From Chara braunii (lineage: Eukaryota > Streptophyta > Charophyceae > Charales > Characeae), in assembly GCA_003427395.1 (NCBI GenBank), contig BFEA01000131.1, positions 393,204 to 429,644 on the forward strand: DNA of 36,441 nt. Reading direction: 5' to 3'. A program made the position numbers and the translations under genes. The notes under the pieces are model-generated. The model made no database searches and was not told where the DNA came from. It saw only the letters and a program-made list of their open reading frames with translations. This document shows, piece after piece, positions 1-10,230 of this stretch. Numbering within the stretch: the stretch's first letter is position 1; every line of letters starts with the position of its first letter.

Positions 1-33
1 GGGTTCGGGCGTTCGGCCCGTCCCAAACGCCTG
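1..33. repeat. GTTCGG-rich cluster, left edge
   Basis: The window opens with three or four closely spaced GTTCGG-type hexamers in both orientations (GGGTTCGGGCGTTCGGCCCG). The same motif recurs densely at 1310-1390 and 1565-1645. It may belong to one element extending off the left edge; no boundary is visible. Confidence 0.5.
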
Positions 34-39
34 TTACCT

Positions 40-41
<2 letters not shown>

Positions 42-109
<68 letters not shown>
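42..109. repeat. (TA)n microsatellite, about 34 units
   Basis: Uninterrupted TA dinucleotide tract. Length is likely polymorphic and may be imprecise in the assembly. Confidence 0.98.
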
Positions 110-113
<4 letters not shown>

Positions 114-119
114 GGCTAT

Positions 120-300
120 CAAACAACTTAGGGCATCATGACAGGGTTTCCGACTTGAATGACTTAGTCATATGCCCAATAAAGAGAAAAGTAGTTGTGC
201 AATTTGTTCGTGTATAACTTAGGCAGAGAGTTGGACATTGTTTCTAAGATGATAGCTCTAAGTCCATGTCATACGTAAGATGGGAGTCTCATCAAATTGC
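120..300 (+). repeat. Diverged second copy of the hairpin-array repeat at 23.2 kb
   Basis: This stretch aligns by eye with 23206-23350. Shared blocks include TAGTCATATGCCCAA, AAGTAGTTGTGCA, TGTTCGTGTATA and the loop GTTTCTAAGATG, in the same order and at nearly the same spacing. It covers the region of the last two hairpins (7 and 8) of that array. The stems here no longer pair well, so this is an older or relaxed copy. It shows that the hairpin array is a dispersed repeat rather than a unique locus. Confidence 0.8.
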
Positions 301-1309
301 ATAGGCTCAATCCTCGGATCGGCGTGTTTTATGAACAATAAAAACTTAATGTTGTATAGGTTTATTCCTTGAATCGAATAACGGATTGAGTGGACAAACG
401 CAATCAGCTTTGCTTACGACATGTGGACCGATTATACCGATTGGGGTCCCTGGACTAGGCGTCGACATCTCGTATCATAATGAGGAAAAAACACGTGTAT
501 GTGAGAAGGACGTACGGAAAGTCGTCGCAAGGATTGAAGGGTGTCATTACTTTCCTCCCAAAACAAGGTGCTAAAGGTTCGTCGGCGATGGTTTTGTCAT
601 TGTTGATACGTATTCTTCGTCGTATTCCTTGTTATTGTCATTTAACAAAATAATTATCATCCCGTAGATGGCGATGGCGGCTCGTTAGCCCAACACTATG
701 TGTAGCGATTGTCGCCACACCGAGCGTCATAGGAAAAAAAGGTTCCACTACCGGATACGCGATGAGGACGAACACAAGGAAAAAACGACCAGGTTGAGGT
801 CGTCCACAGCGGATTTTGAGCTCTATAACGAGCGACATTGGGACTTAATTTGAAAACGCGATCCCACGTGCGTGCCCCTGCATTTTCGTTCGAAAAGACG
901 TCGAGCAGCCCGCATGAAAGCTAAAGGATACTTTTTGGACTGAACGAACGTTTGAAAAATACACGCGTTATTTCTTTCCAACGTAGCGATGACCCTCCCT
1001 CACTGAAATTGGAACTTCACGGAGGATTTCAATTTCGTATGAGTCCCCACACTCAATTTAAATTTATAAAAATCCTTGCCACACCTTGTTTTGTTGTTTT
1101 TTCAAGGTTTGTTCCGCATTTTTAATCACTCCGACCGGAAGACATCATAGGGCGTGAGGTTAGAACCTCACATGGTGACACTAGACAGACCAGAGCGGCG
1201 AACCCCACTGTTGTGTTTCCGTGTCCTTTTTTATGACATTCCCCTTGTGCGACATTGCTAGTGTTGGTCGGAGATTTGATCTATACATTTTTACTATGCA
1301 GCACACCGA
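301..1309. other. No gene recognised
   Basis: Only short open frames (under 70 codons) without recognisable motifs. I see no repeat structure or RNA gene in this stretch. Confidence 0.6.
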
Positions 1310-1645
1310 ATATGTTCGGAGTTTTTCCGAACGACCGAACATGTTCGGGTGTTCGGCCGAACGCCCCCCGAACGTATTCGACCGAACATATTCAAAAAAA
1401 AAAAAAAAAAAAACTTTTTGTTTTGGTTTTTGATTTTTAACTCGAGGTTGGTTATGAATTTTAGCATACTTCTAAGGCAAAAGTTGTTTGTTTTATTATT
1501 TTACATAACATATATTTTTTTCCGATTTTTCTTAGGACTTTTGTTTTTTTTTTTAATATTTTTTATGTTCGTGTTCGGGGGGGTTCGGCGCTCGTTCGCG
1601 TTCCGTTGCGAACGTTCGGGTTCGGTCACCGGAACCGAACACGAT
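1310..1645. repeat. Two GTTCGG/CCGAAC clusters flanking an A20 tract
   Basis: 1310-1390 and 1565-1645 hold about fifteen copies of GTTCGG or its complement CCGAAC, in mixed orientation. Between them are an A20 run (1394-1413) and an AT-rich spacer. Dense short repeats of this type are known from subterminal regions of plant hAT-family DNA transposons; that assignment is inference, as no terminal inverted repeats, target duplication or transposase are visible. Short open frames across the A tract are low-complexity and were not called as genes. Confidence 0.55.
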
Positions 1646-2789
1646 GCTACACAACATTTTTATGCTTTTGGGATATATGTACTACTTCTGAATAGGTTGT
1701 AATGTCCACCTACCATTGTATTTTTTTACAACACATATGTTTGATGTCCGGGGGAAGACGATTGTTCAGATACTACTACTTTCTCTGATGGACCATAAAC
1801 TTCTAGTTTTGGTTATACTAATTGTAAGGCGACTGATACCTGGGCACTGGGCCCTAATAAAAATACTCGAGGTTGGACATTGGTGGTTGGTATTTTGCTT
1901 ATTTCAGTTTTGTCATCCCGAACGCAATGTATTTTTTTTTCCACAGTCGTTGTCTGGGCCTTTAACAAACATTTCATTAGATTTGAAATATTATTTTCGC
2001 ATGACCAAAATTTGATTTTTTTCTTAACTCGTTTGAGTCAAATTTGCATTGATGTTTGCAGCGTTCCATGTTTAGCATGGGGGTGGGGAAATTGGTATAT
2101 GAGACTCAGATACACAACCAAGAAGGACCCATGGGCAATACATGTTGTCAGATGTTAAAATCTGGTGGCCGAGATTGAGTCCCAACCTCTTGGCCTCTCC
2201 CTACCAGATTATGAACTTGACATTGTATTTGCACCAGGTTCATTTTATTCCGGTAGACCCTTCTTGCCAAACGGTACAAGTTTGGGTACAAAAAAATGAA
2301 GAGGTTTGCATGTGGTTAGCTTCCACCAATTATCCCATTGGAAGTCCTAAGGTCATCGTACGCTCAACATGGAACGCTCCAGGGCACTCTATTAGATGTA
2401 TCTGGTTGCTTTTATGACAAAATTAGTATATGCTAACGAGAGGATGATCAAACCCTAATACCTTTTTGTGGGCACCGAGCTCTTTCATGTAACCTCTTCC
2501 AAGATGAAAAATTATTGGCTTTTGATAGGAAATTGCCCCCCTAGATGAAGGGGCTAGGGGGAGAGACCGGTGGAGGGAGGATGGTACTACAACAGTTGAA
2601 GAGTCTGAGGCAGTGTGGTCCAGATGAGTATAGAGGCCAGAGGGACGAGTGCAACAACAACCATATAACAGATTCAGGAGTTGTGGATCAGCTTTTGCGG
2701 TGGCAGTGGTCGGGCCTTGTTGGCCATCTTTTCTATGTACACAAAATACAACAACTGAGAGCCTTAGGAGGAGTCCGGTTGATTGGCCT
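1646..2789. other. No gene recognised
   Basis: Several overlapping open frames of 80-100 codons exist on the plus strand, but none shows a domain, a conserved motif or a consistent frame. I treat the stretch as non-coding. Confidence 0.5.
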
Positions 2790-2901
2790 TACCTTCTTCC
2801 CCTGAATACAACGTACTACAGTCATTATAGTTGTATCTAGACTGAAAGATGCCTCAAATACAACTATAATGACCATACGTTGTATTCGGGGGAAAAAGGT
2901 A
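2790..2901. repeat. Inverted repeat, about 45-bp arms
   Basis: Left arm 2790-2836 and right arm 2858-2901 are reverse complements over ACAACTATAATGAC, ACGTTGTATTC and a pyrimidine/purine block ending in TACC/GGTA, with a few mismatches and a 3-nt gap. The central spacer is about 21 nt. A transcript would fold into a long hairpin. The right arm abuts the 3' end of the SINE-like element at 2897. Confidence 0.85.
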
Positions 2902-3005
2902 CTAGGTAAATTCCAAGTTGTGTTGACTCATTCCATTCCATTGGGATTCGAACTTGGGTCTACATTTCTACAGTCTGTGTGTATACTAATTCAGTTAGTG
3001 CAGTA
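2897..3005 (-). mobile_element. tRNA-derived SINE-like element, copy 1
   Basis: Read on the minus strand, this has a Pol III B box, AGTTCGAATCCC, preceded about 40 nt upstream by an A-box-like CTAACTGAATTAG. A body follows (GAGTCAACACAA, then TTTACCT) and a T-rich end (CCTTTTT) that could serve as a Pol III terminator. The same order of blocks recurs at 5563-5690, also on the minus strand. Two copies sharing B box, body and T-rich end is the main evidence. I could not match it to a named SINE family. Confidence 0.6.
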
Positions 3006-3009
3006 TCTA

Positions 3010-5560
3010 ATTATTATTACTTTTGTATTTTAAAACCCACCGCAAGGTCAAGCCACACCGTTACACTTGTGCCACCGTCTTCCCTCAAACACATTCACCC
3101 TCATTATGATTGTAGCGGACTGTAAAGATAGTTGTATACATTTATGAGCAGGGTACACTGTGTTTGGGGGATAACGTACAAGGTGATAGGAGCTCACTTG
3201 ATAGTGAAAACAACATGTAGGTTGCATGCGCTTAGTATTTTGTGCTCCGATGTGCCCTCATTGTACCACATACCATCAACATGGATCCCGAATGCATGTC
3301 GGAGGTTCAGGAGAAAGAATGTATGGAATTACCTCATATATATTGTTACTCATTCCGGGTGCATGTCGGCGGTTTGGGAAAACAGTGCACCATGTGAACG
3401 TGGCCCAAATCGCCAGTATCGGTCTCCAACCGTCGTTAGGTGCAACAAGGAAGTTTTTTTTTTTTTTCATCTAGGAAATTCTTAATGCGAGTATGTTTTG
3501 TAAATAACTTAAAATAAGTAAACTTAGGGGCCTTGGTCCACTATACAACATTGTACATCTAAATGAACTGGATCGTGGACTTGATACATTCCGACAAATA
3601 AAACATTTTGAATGTAGTTGGACCAATCCGAACTCTAGAGTGGCAGATACATTTAAGAATGTTGAGCAGTGGCGCCAGTGAAACCTTGCAAGAATAACGT
3701 AGTCAGCATAAAAGTTTTCTGGTATAGAATAACCAATGTAATTTTGTGGTCGGACTTTGCATTCCTAATGTGGGTCCCGGCCGATTGCATATCACGGTCC
3801 ACCCAATCAATACTAAGGTCATACTTACACTAACTTTTTCCCTAAACGTATTTGACTGGAATTATGGGCAGATTACGACCAGACCTCCACGAGTCTGAGC
3901 CGCAATCACGTCTAAAGCATAGTAGAAAAAGTCATAGTGAGGCTACTGTGAGTATGCCCTGATTCAGCACGCCTACCTCATGTGGAGCAGATGGGAAATG
4001 CGTGACGATCTACTTTCTACGTGTGCACGATTTTCTTCACGGTCGATGGTGGGCTCGAAAAGGTCTGTGTATGATTATGGGGCTGATCAAAATGTATGAT
4101 TGCCGAAATTGCTGAAATACAGAGAACATAGTTGCAACTTGTAGTCATTTCTTTTTTTGTTTCAGCAGTTAGGACGCGCCTTAGTGTGCGCAAATAAAAA
4201 TGATGATGTTTTCCTTTCTTTTTTTAAAAATCGTGCATGAGGATTTTTTGTGCGATGGTTGCGAGGACGAACTTTTTGAATTTTGAATTTTTGTAGACTG
4301 CACGGTTGTCCGCACCTGTAATCCTAATTCTCTTTCTGATATTAGGACTCTAATTAGTGTAGGATTTTGGGCTCGCTGTATTTTGTTTGAGCGCGGGTGC
4401 AACTTAAGGTTGCTTCTTGCTCCCGCACGCGTTTTGCTACACTATTTTCCCTTACGCCTTAATTTTAATCTTAACGGCGTTAATGCCAATCGTTCCTTCC
4501 TCCTTTCTCGTTCCCTCGCATGTATTATATTATCTCCCCTCACTTTTTTTTGGCGCTCTTGCGTCTACCTGCTTTTTCTTGCTCCTTATTGATCGAGATG
4601 ATGCATACGGAGACCGCAGAGTGGAGTGTTACCAAGTCCCGCACTCCGCAGTTTAGATATGTAGATCGTAGGCACTTCCTCTTTTTTGTTATGTTCCTCC
4701 TGCCTAATCTCAATTATCTGGCACATGCACTTTTTGCTAGAAATTTAGTAAGTGCGGTTTTATCTCTCTCCAATTTAAACTTTGGAGTTAGCACACTCCG
4801 GAGGATTGGCTAACGAGTGTTGGTATCGTAGAGGTAAGTTGCAGAGTTGGGCGATCCGGCGGGCATGTGGCGATTGTGTAGGTTGACACGTGGCAGCGAC
4901 GGACTGCAAGGGGGCACGAACAAACCTGGCTTGTATAATCGAACTAGGTGGGGCGGTGGGTGCCAGGTGACAAATTGCCTGCACCAAGTACGGAAGTGGA
5001 TGGTGACAAGAGACAACGTGTGGTGATCTGCTTATACTTGGGATTTTTTTCGAGTTTGAATTCGACAATTTATCTTAAAGTTGTCTCCTTCTAAGCTTGC
5101 TTCCTCTTCTTCTTCTCCTCGCTCTTTCCTCTCCTACGTCTCAAACTTATTCTGAGTTTTCTATGGGAATGCTTGCATGTGCACATCTGGATGAATGTGT
5201 CTTCTCTCTTTTAATCGCAGTTGAATTTGGTCGAGAGTGTGATCTGAGTCTTGTTTTTTTTTATATGTATCTTATAAATACTTAGGATCGAGGATGTCCC
5301 TCAAATAAATGACTTTTTGCATTTGTAGCTTCATCTTTGATGGTCTTGTTCATATCTCACCTACGAGGTATCCGCTAGGAATTTGGATTAAGTGTATGTT
5401 TGGATTGTAGCTCAGGAATTTCTTTGCATCTCGTGTACGACGTCATGCATGGTAAATATGTAGGTGTATGTGAATGCCTAATAGAAGTCCCCAGTGGTTG
5501 TTATAATAAGTTATCCCGATTGGTAAAAAAATATTTTATCTTTCTCTTTTTCTTTGAAAA
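3010..5560. other. No gene recognised
   Basis: No open frame longer than about 120 codons, no recognisable domain and no large repeat. A T13 tract lies near 3456. 4775-5068 has overlapping minus-strand frames without family features. Confidence 0.5.
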
Positions 5561-5562
5561 AG

Positions 5563-5690
5563 GTGACAACCTTGAGGTACAATCATGGAACTGACCGGCC
5601 CCAGGTAACTCAAAATTATGTTGACCTAGTTCCATCCGGATTCGAATGCAGGTCTGGATTCAACAGTTTATTGGTGTAGTCGTACCTTTA
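5563..5690 (-). mobile_element. tRNA-derived SINE-like element, copy 2
   Basis: Minus-strand homologue of the element at 2897-3005. The B box is CATTCGAATCCGGATGG, followed by AGGTCAACATAA, then GAGTTACCT, and a terminal CACCTTTTTC. It is about 25 nt longer than copy 1 between the TTACCT block and the T-rich end. Its 5' end lies directly against the poly(A)-like tail of the R2 retroposon at 5703-5831, which suggests that one inserted next to or into the other. Confidence 0.6.
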
Positions 5691-5702
5691 GCGGCCTTTT
5701 TT

Positions 5703-5831
5703 CCCCCCAAGAAAACACGTCTCATATATTCGTATAGCAGATAAACGGGTCTGTCGTCCCTCACATCATTTGTTGCGGCGAAACGGGATAAGCAAGGCAC
5801 TCCCGACCAAACCTATCCCTACCGCAACCCG
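5703..5831 (-). mobile_element. R2-family short retroposon, copy F
   Basis: On the minus strand it reads GGTAGGGATAGGTTTGGTCG, GGAGTGCC, TGTGAGGGAC, GACCCG, then GTTTTCTTGGGG and a short A run. The same block order is seen at 6918-7028 (minus) and 34291-34433 (plus, with A27). R2 is my label for this window-specific family and does not mean the R2 retrotransposon. It encodes no protein; mobilisation by a LINE is inferred from the tail. Confidence 0.65.
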
Positions 5832-6917
5832 AAAGGAAATCGCAATAGTCCACCCCCTGCACGGCCCCAAAACAAAATTTGCGGCCTCATAATTCGAAAA
5901 AATCAAGTCATAATCTATTCAGTCATCAGACCGTCAGCATTCCATAACCCTAATATATCAAAATCCAAGGTGAGTAACAAAAACCAACAAAATAAAAAAA
6001 AACAAGATAGCCAATATTCTCATCCTACTCACCGACGGGCGATACTGACTAATCATTCATGAAATTCCAACTTATACCCCAAGTACTTCTAATTAGCATT
6101 CCAACTTTATACCCCGGATACAGGAGAGTGATAAACACCAACCTCGACGAGGAGCAACGTAATAAACACCAACCCTGACGGGGGGTGACGTCGCACTAAT
6201 CACCCATGAGTGAAATCAAGGAACAACAATGCACCAAATGTCAAGTTCTCGCCACAAATGACAGCGAATCAGAGATTAATTTCACCCACTGAGAAATTTA
6301 ACGAGAGAAAACTCTACGAGAATCCCAACCCTATCCAAAAACATGATCGTAATAAATGTTCTTAAACACCAACCCTAATAATCGCTAATCTATACTCACA
6401 ACAAACAACGAAACGATTGCAATTTAGGGGAACACAATTGATGGTTTGTCAAAGCACCATAAAACAAAAAATCATGAGCAACACCACCCCCGAAGTAGGA
6501 GCACAGGGAGCAGTGGACAACCCCGTTCACAACTTCAAGTTCAATATCAGCGACCTTGGACGATATTGATTGCGGAATGAAGTTTGTCATCTGTCTCCAG
6601 GAAATTGACGTCTATCAATCCACTCCCGTTTTTCGTCTCCAGTTCTTCATCCAAATAAAATTACGTTCACTCCAGCAACGCAATCGTGCTCCATATCTAT
6701 AATCATCGGGCAAAGCCCTTGTTCAGGTGCCACTACTGACATGTACGATGCGCCGATCATGCCCATTTACGAACCCCTCATCTATCCCCTTCCTTCTGCG
6801 GCCAATCTAGGACTCGTCGGCCAAGATTAGGCTAAGGCAGGTGCATGGTGTGCCCCCTCGAAGCGGCCTCCACCTCAACACCCACACGCTCTATTTTTAT
6901 TTTATTTTATTAAACGG
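5832..6917. other. A-rich non-coding stretch with small repeats
   Basis: No gene. Apart from the 31-bp duplication at 6129-6190, the phrase ATTCCAAC.TTATACCCC is repeated at about 6064 and 6099, and AAACACCAACCC recurs near 6364. Confidence 0.5.
6129..6190. repeat. 31-bp tandem duplication with a small palindrome in each unit
   Basis: Two units share TAAACACCAAC at 6132 and 6163. Unit 1 continues with the palindrome CCTCGACGAGG (6142-6152) and unit 2 with CCCTGACGGGG (6173-6183). The palindrome cores differ in sequence while each remains largely self-complementary. Confidence 0.7.
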
Positions 6918-7028
6918 AATGATGATTCTTTTAATCGAAAAACAGGTTCGGCGTCCCTTAGATATTTGCCATGGTCTTGTGGAGCTAGGCGAGGCACTCC
7001 CGACCTGGCCCATCCCCAACCACAGCCT
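6918..7028 (-). mobile_element. R2-family short retroposon, copy E
   Basis: Minus-strand copy with GGCTGTGGTTGGGGATGGG, GGTCGGGAGTGCCTC, CTAGCTCC, AGGGAC.CCG.ACC and a tail leading into TTCGATTAAAAG. It is the closest match to the plus-strand copy at 34291-34433. The flanking run toward 6895 is AT-rich (TAAAATAAAATAAAAAT on the minus strand), consistent with a degraded tail. Confidence 0.7.
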
Positions 7029-7058
7029 ATGAAGCACTTAAGAAAGAAATGTATAACC

Positions 7059-7173
7059 GTTCCTACCGCCATTCACAATATCAAGCCTACAAACAAGGTC
7101 TGTAGCTGAAATCTCTGTTCCTACCGCCATTCACAATATCAATCCTACAAACAAGGTTTCTCGCTGAAATCTC
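7059..7173. repeat. 58-bp tandem duplication
   Basis: GTTCCTACCGCCATTCAC begins at 7059 and again at 7117. The two 58-bp units differ at only a few positions, so the duplication is recent. Confidence 0.9.
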
Positions 7174-7319
7174 AATTCCCCCACAGCAAATGTGACTAAA
7201 GGGTATTCCTATCCTATTATATGAGATTCTTACAATTAGACTAAAAAGGTAACTCTAACACACCACTCAAAAACGTCACAAAAAAAAAAAAAAAAAGACG
7301 GAAAGAAATAACCCTGGAG

Positions 7320-8655
7320 ATTGTCCCACTGGCGAATCCAGTGTAAGCAAATCGGGGAAAGTTCCCCATCTGCAGCCAAACCATTTAAGGATTTTGGTTG
7401 TGCACCCCTTTTTTAGCACTCTCTACTCCAAGTCTACCAAGACAACTTGCTTTATAGCATACTTCATTTATGCCCTCACCATTCGGGGTGTAAAACGTTC
7501 TCCCCTTCTCAAAGCAGCGTTCCGAAGATTCCATAGTGTTCATGCAATGGTGGCTCGAATAGTTTTGTCTGCATAGGCTAAATGATCAGGGGACGATTAT
7601 CTTCTGGAAGCCACCTCCATCAACACAAACTGATCATCCCAGCAAGTAGCTGGCGCAGGGACAGGGATGTTGGATTGTCCCCACCACTCCAAAAAACGGT
7701 GTAGATATTTCACGAAATAAGAAGCAACAGGTGACGTCTGAAGCACACTCAACCAGAGCAAACTTGTATTTTTACTTATTGTCCGGTTAAACAACTGGCA
7801 ATGCCTGAACCAATCTTGTTAGTGAGTCTTTTATCCATCCCGTTGCCATCCATCTTCTTCCCACTACCCAATTTACATTCATTTGCGGTATTGAAGTCAA
7901 ATAACCCAACTTTCAGCAGGCTGTTATTCTTCGGATATGCTCAGGCCCACTAGCATTCTCTCGGGTAGAAAGATAAATCGTAAGTTGCTCTTCATAAGTA
8001 ATAAGGTCACTAGTTGTCTCTTTCTTCGAACACACAAACCCGCAGCAACTGCCTCGGTGGAGGTGGAGGTAGAGGAATCCGCTCCTGGGCAAGTCGCAGT
8101 AACTCTTCTAGGGAATATGTCCCGCCCTGCACTTCCCAACACGTGAATAATATCTTGACTGCTACTCCATAGTAACTGTTTTCGACTCTTCAAATCAACT
8201 TCGGTTTCTCATGCTCCTTGTGTTTATACTACATCTCCATCACATGCACTAACCCCTCACTCATTGTTTATAGCCGGTCACGATTGGTGCAAGTGTTGAC
8301 TTTGGTGCCACAATCCTGTAAGTCATGGCATGGGGTGAGGGTATAAATAGGTCTCCAACCCGCCGTTGTTACATCCCATATGTTAGCAAGCATACCCATT
8401 CCTCGACTCATCCATGCATTCTCAAACTTCCCAGGACCAAAACATCCAATTGAAAATCCCTCTGGAGTCAAAATCTGAGGTTTGTTGAACATAGGTTGAG
8501 TAAGTATTCGTTCAGTAATCATCAGTTGGGGTTGCAGTTGGGACAATTATTTCTCCATGCCTTCAGTATGCCTGCCCAGATGTCCGACAACAACCATTTC
8601 GTAAGGTAGTCCTGACTCACGGTAGCTAGCCAAACACGCTCAATTGCCTCTCCGC
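7320..8655 (-). pseudogene. LINE ORF2 3' fragment (linker to C-terminus)
   Basis: Read on the minus strand from 8655 toward 7320, this matches the C-terminal third of the plus-strand LINE at 30880-31897. Shared peptide blocks in order are GILKAWR, ER-LTQP-FN-P, CFGPG-FENAWM-RG, the W-W region of the zf-RVT domain (FLEWWGQSNIPVP), and a terminal RMVRA...KKG...W block. It has several stops and frame changes, so it is dead. The upstream part (endonuclease and reverse transcriptase) is absent, which fits 5' truncation during target-primed reverse transcription. It belongs to the same family as the 28-32 kb element. No poly(A) tail is obvious at the 7320 side. Confidence 0.8.
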
Positions 8656-10230
8656 CTCCGCCATACCCAACAACAAGTTCTGGCTAAGCGCAACTTATCC
8701 GCAGCTGCCCCCTTGCGATCCCCCCCCCCACCCGTGCATTGTAATAGTGATGCGCTAGTGCAGCGTTACTGCCGTGTTAGCGCTTTGGCTAAAATCAAGA
8801 GTAGTTTGTTCTTATCAATTTTTTTTCTCTCTCTAAAAACTACACTACATTTTTCTCTCCAACTCTTTTTGAGAAAACGACGGTGTAGTCAGGGTTTGAG
8901 TTTGAAAATGCGCTTGAGGCACAAAGAAGATTAGGATGGGCCCTGGATCACGCGATGCACGGGCGGTAGGGGATCTCGTTAGCGCTGCTGCGTTAGTAGT
9001 TGCACATAGCTAGAACTAGTCGTTGGGGCAGCGGAGATGATAAGGTATAGGGCACTTGGCTGCCATGACTGATGTTGTCTCGAGAGAGCATTACCGTGTC
9101 CTTGTCGTTACCTGCTCCCGGTCGACTTTTAGTTGGCAATCCTGGTTGGTTGTGGTAGGAGAGTGTAACATGTGAGGGCGGTCAATGGGCAGGATCCGTG
9201 CATCGCGTCATATCAGTATTTTCGATTGATCAGGGGTGAGTACCCCTGGTTATAGATACGGAACACTATATGTGATAATGAAGTGATGAAGCGTTTAAAT
9301 TAGAAAATTGCATATTTGTGGAACGATTGGTATTAATTGTTGATTTGTAGGACGATCTGAGGGAAATAACTTGACACAAAATTTCAAAGACTGGTAGCGG
9401 CTCAAGATTTGAAGGAAATATTCTAACTGATGACTTTTGTGCCTATCATGACCAAGTTGTGTAGAACTATTAACTGATGTGATTTATTTATTGAAGAGGA
9501 TGAAAGTTGTCACTCATTGATGATGGGTGGTTATGGCAATAAGTGGAAAAACTTGGGATTGACGTATCTCCTGTATATATGACATTTGACGAGTCTCTAC
9601 AATATGGGGACTCGTTAGGGACTTTACAGCGACTGTTTTGAGACTTTGGAAAGAGAAACACTAGAAGAAGCAGGCGAAATCAAAGGGGAGAGAGACTTGT
9701 ATTGTGTCTGTGTGGCCTTGTTTGTTGGTGTGTCACGATTGGTTGAGGCGGACAAATTTGGGACTCGTTGGTGGATCCTGGTCATATACCCGAAATTATT
9801 TCTCTAATGATGACACCCATTGATGTTGGGGAGTTGTGGTGATATGTTTAATATACCCTTAGGATTGTTGCTGATAACTTCAATTGAAGTTTGGGTTTGC
9901 TCGCCTGTTGTATCATTCATCTTTTAGGTATGATCATGATTGTAATTCTCTTATAGTCTGCCCTAAGTAAGTTTAAGATGATAAAATATATTTCATTTGA
10001 AATTCCAGTATTTTTTTGGTTGCAGTCTCGTTAATTAGGACTTTTGTCATCATCGGGGCGATCTCCTGTCCTTGAATGACGTCTTTTAGTTCTGATTATG
10101 TTTTCTTTGGCAGACTAGATAACGGGCTCCAACAGCTGTTGGAGAGATTTAGTTTCATTTTTGTTTTGCATTGGGGATGTGATTAGATTGCTGCTCAGGT
10201 TTTTTTTTCTTCAATATTGGACCGTAAACA
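8656..10230. other. Non-coding; possible 5' leader of the ORF1 element
   Basis: No open frame of note. A 13-bp inverted repeat, ACGCGATGCACGG (8950-8962) and its complement (9196-9208), brackets about 235 bp. The last kilobase is G/T-rich and runs straight into the start codon at 10231, so it could be the 5' untranslated region of a LINE. That is inference from position only. Confidence 0.4.

Noticed and set aside
1221-1702. Overlapping open frames around the A20 tract
   Set aside because: They translate homopolymers and the GTTCGG repeats, giving low-complexity Lys/Phe peptides with no coding character.
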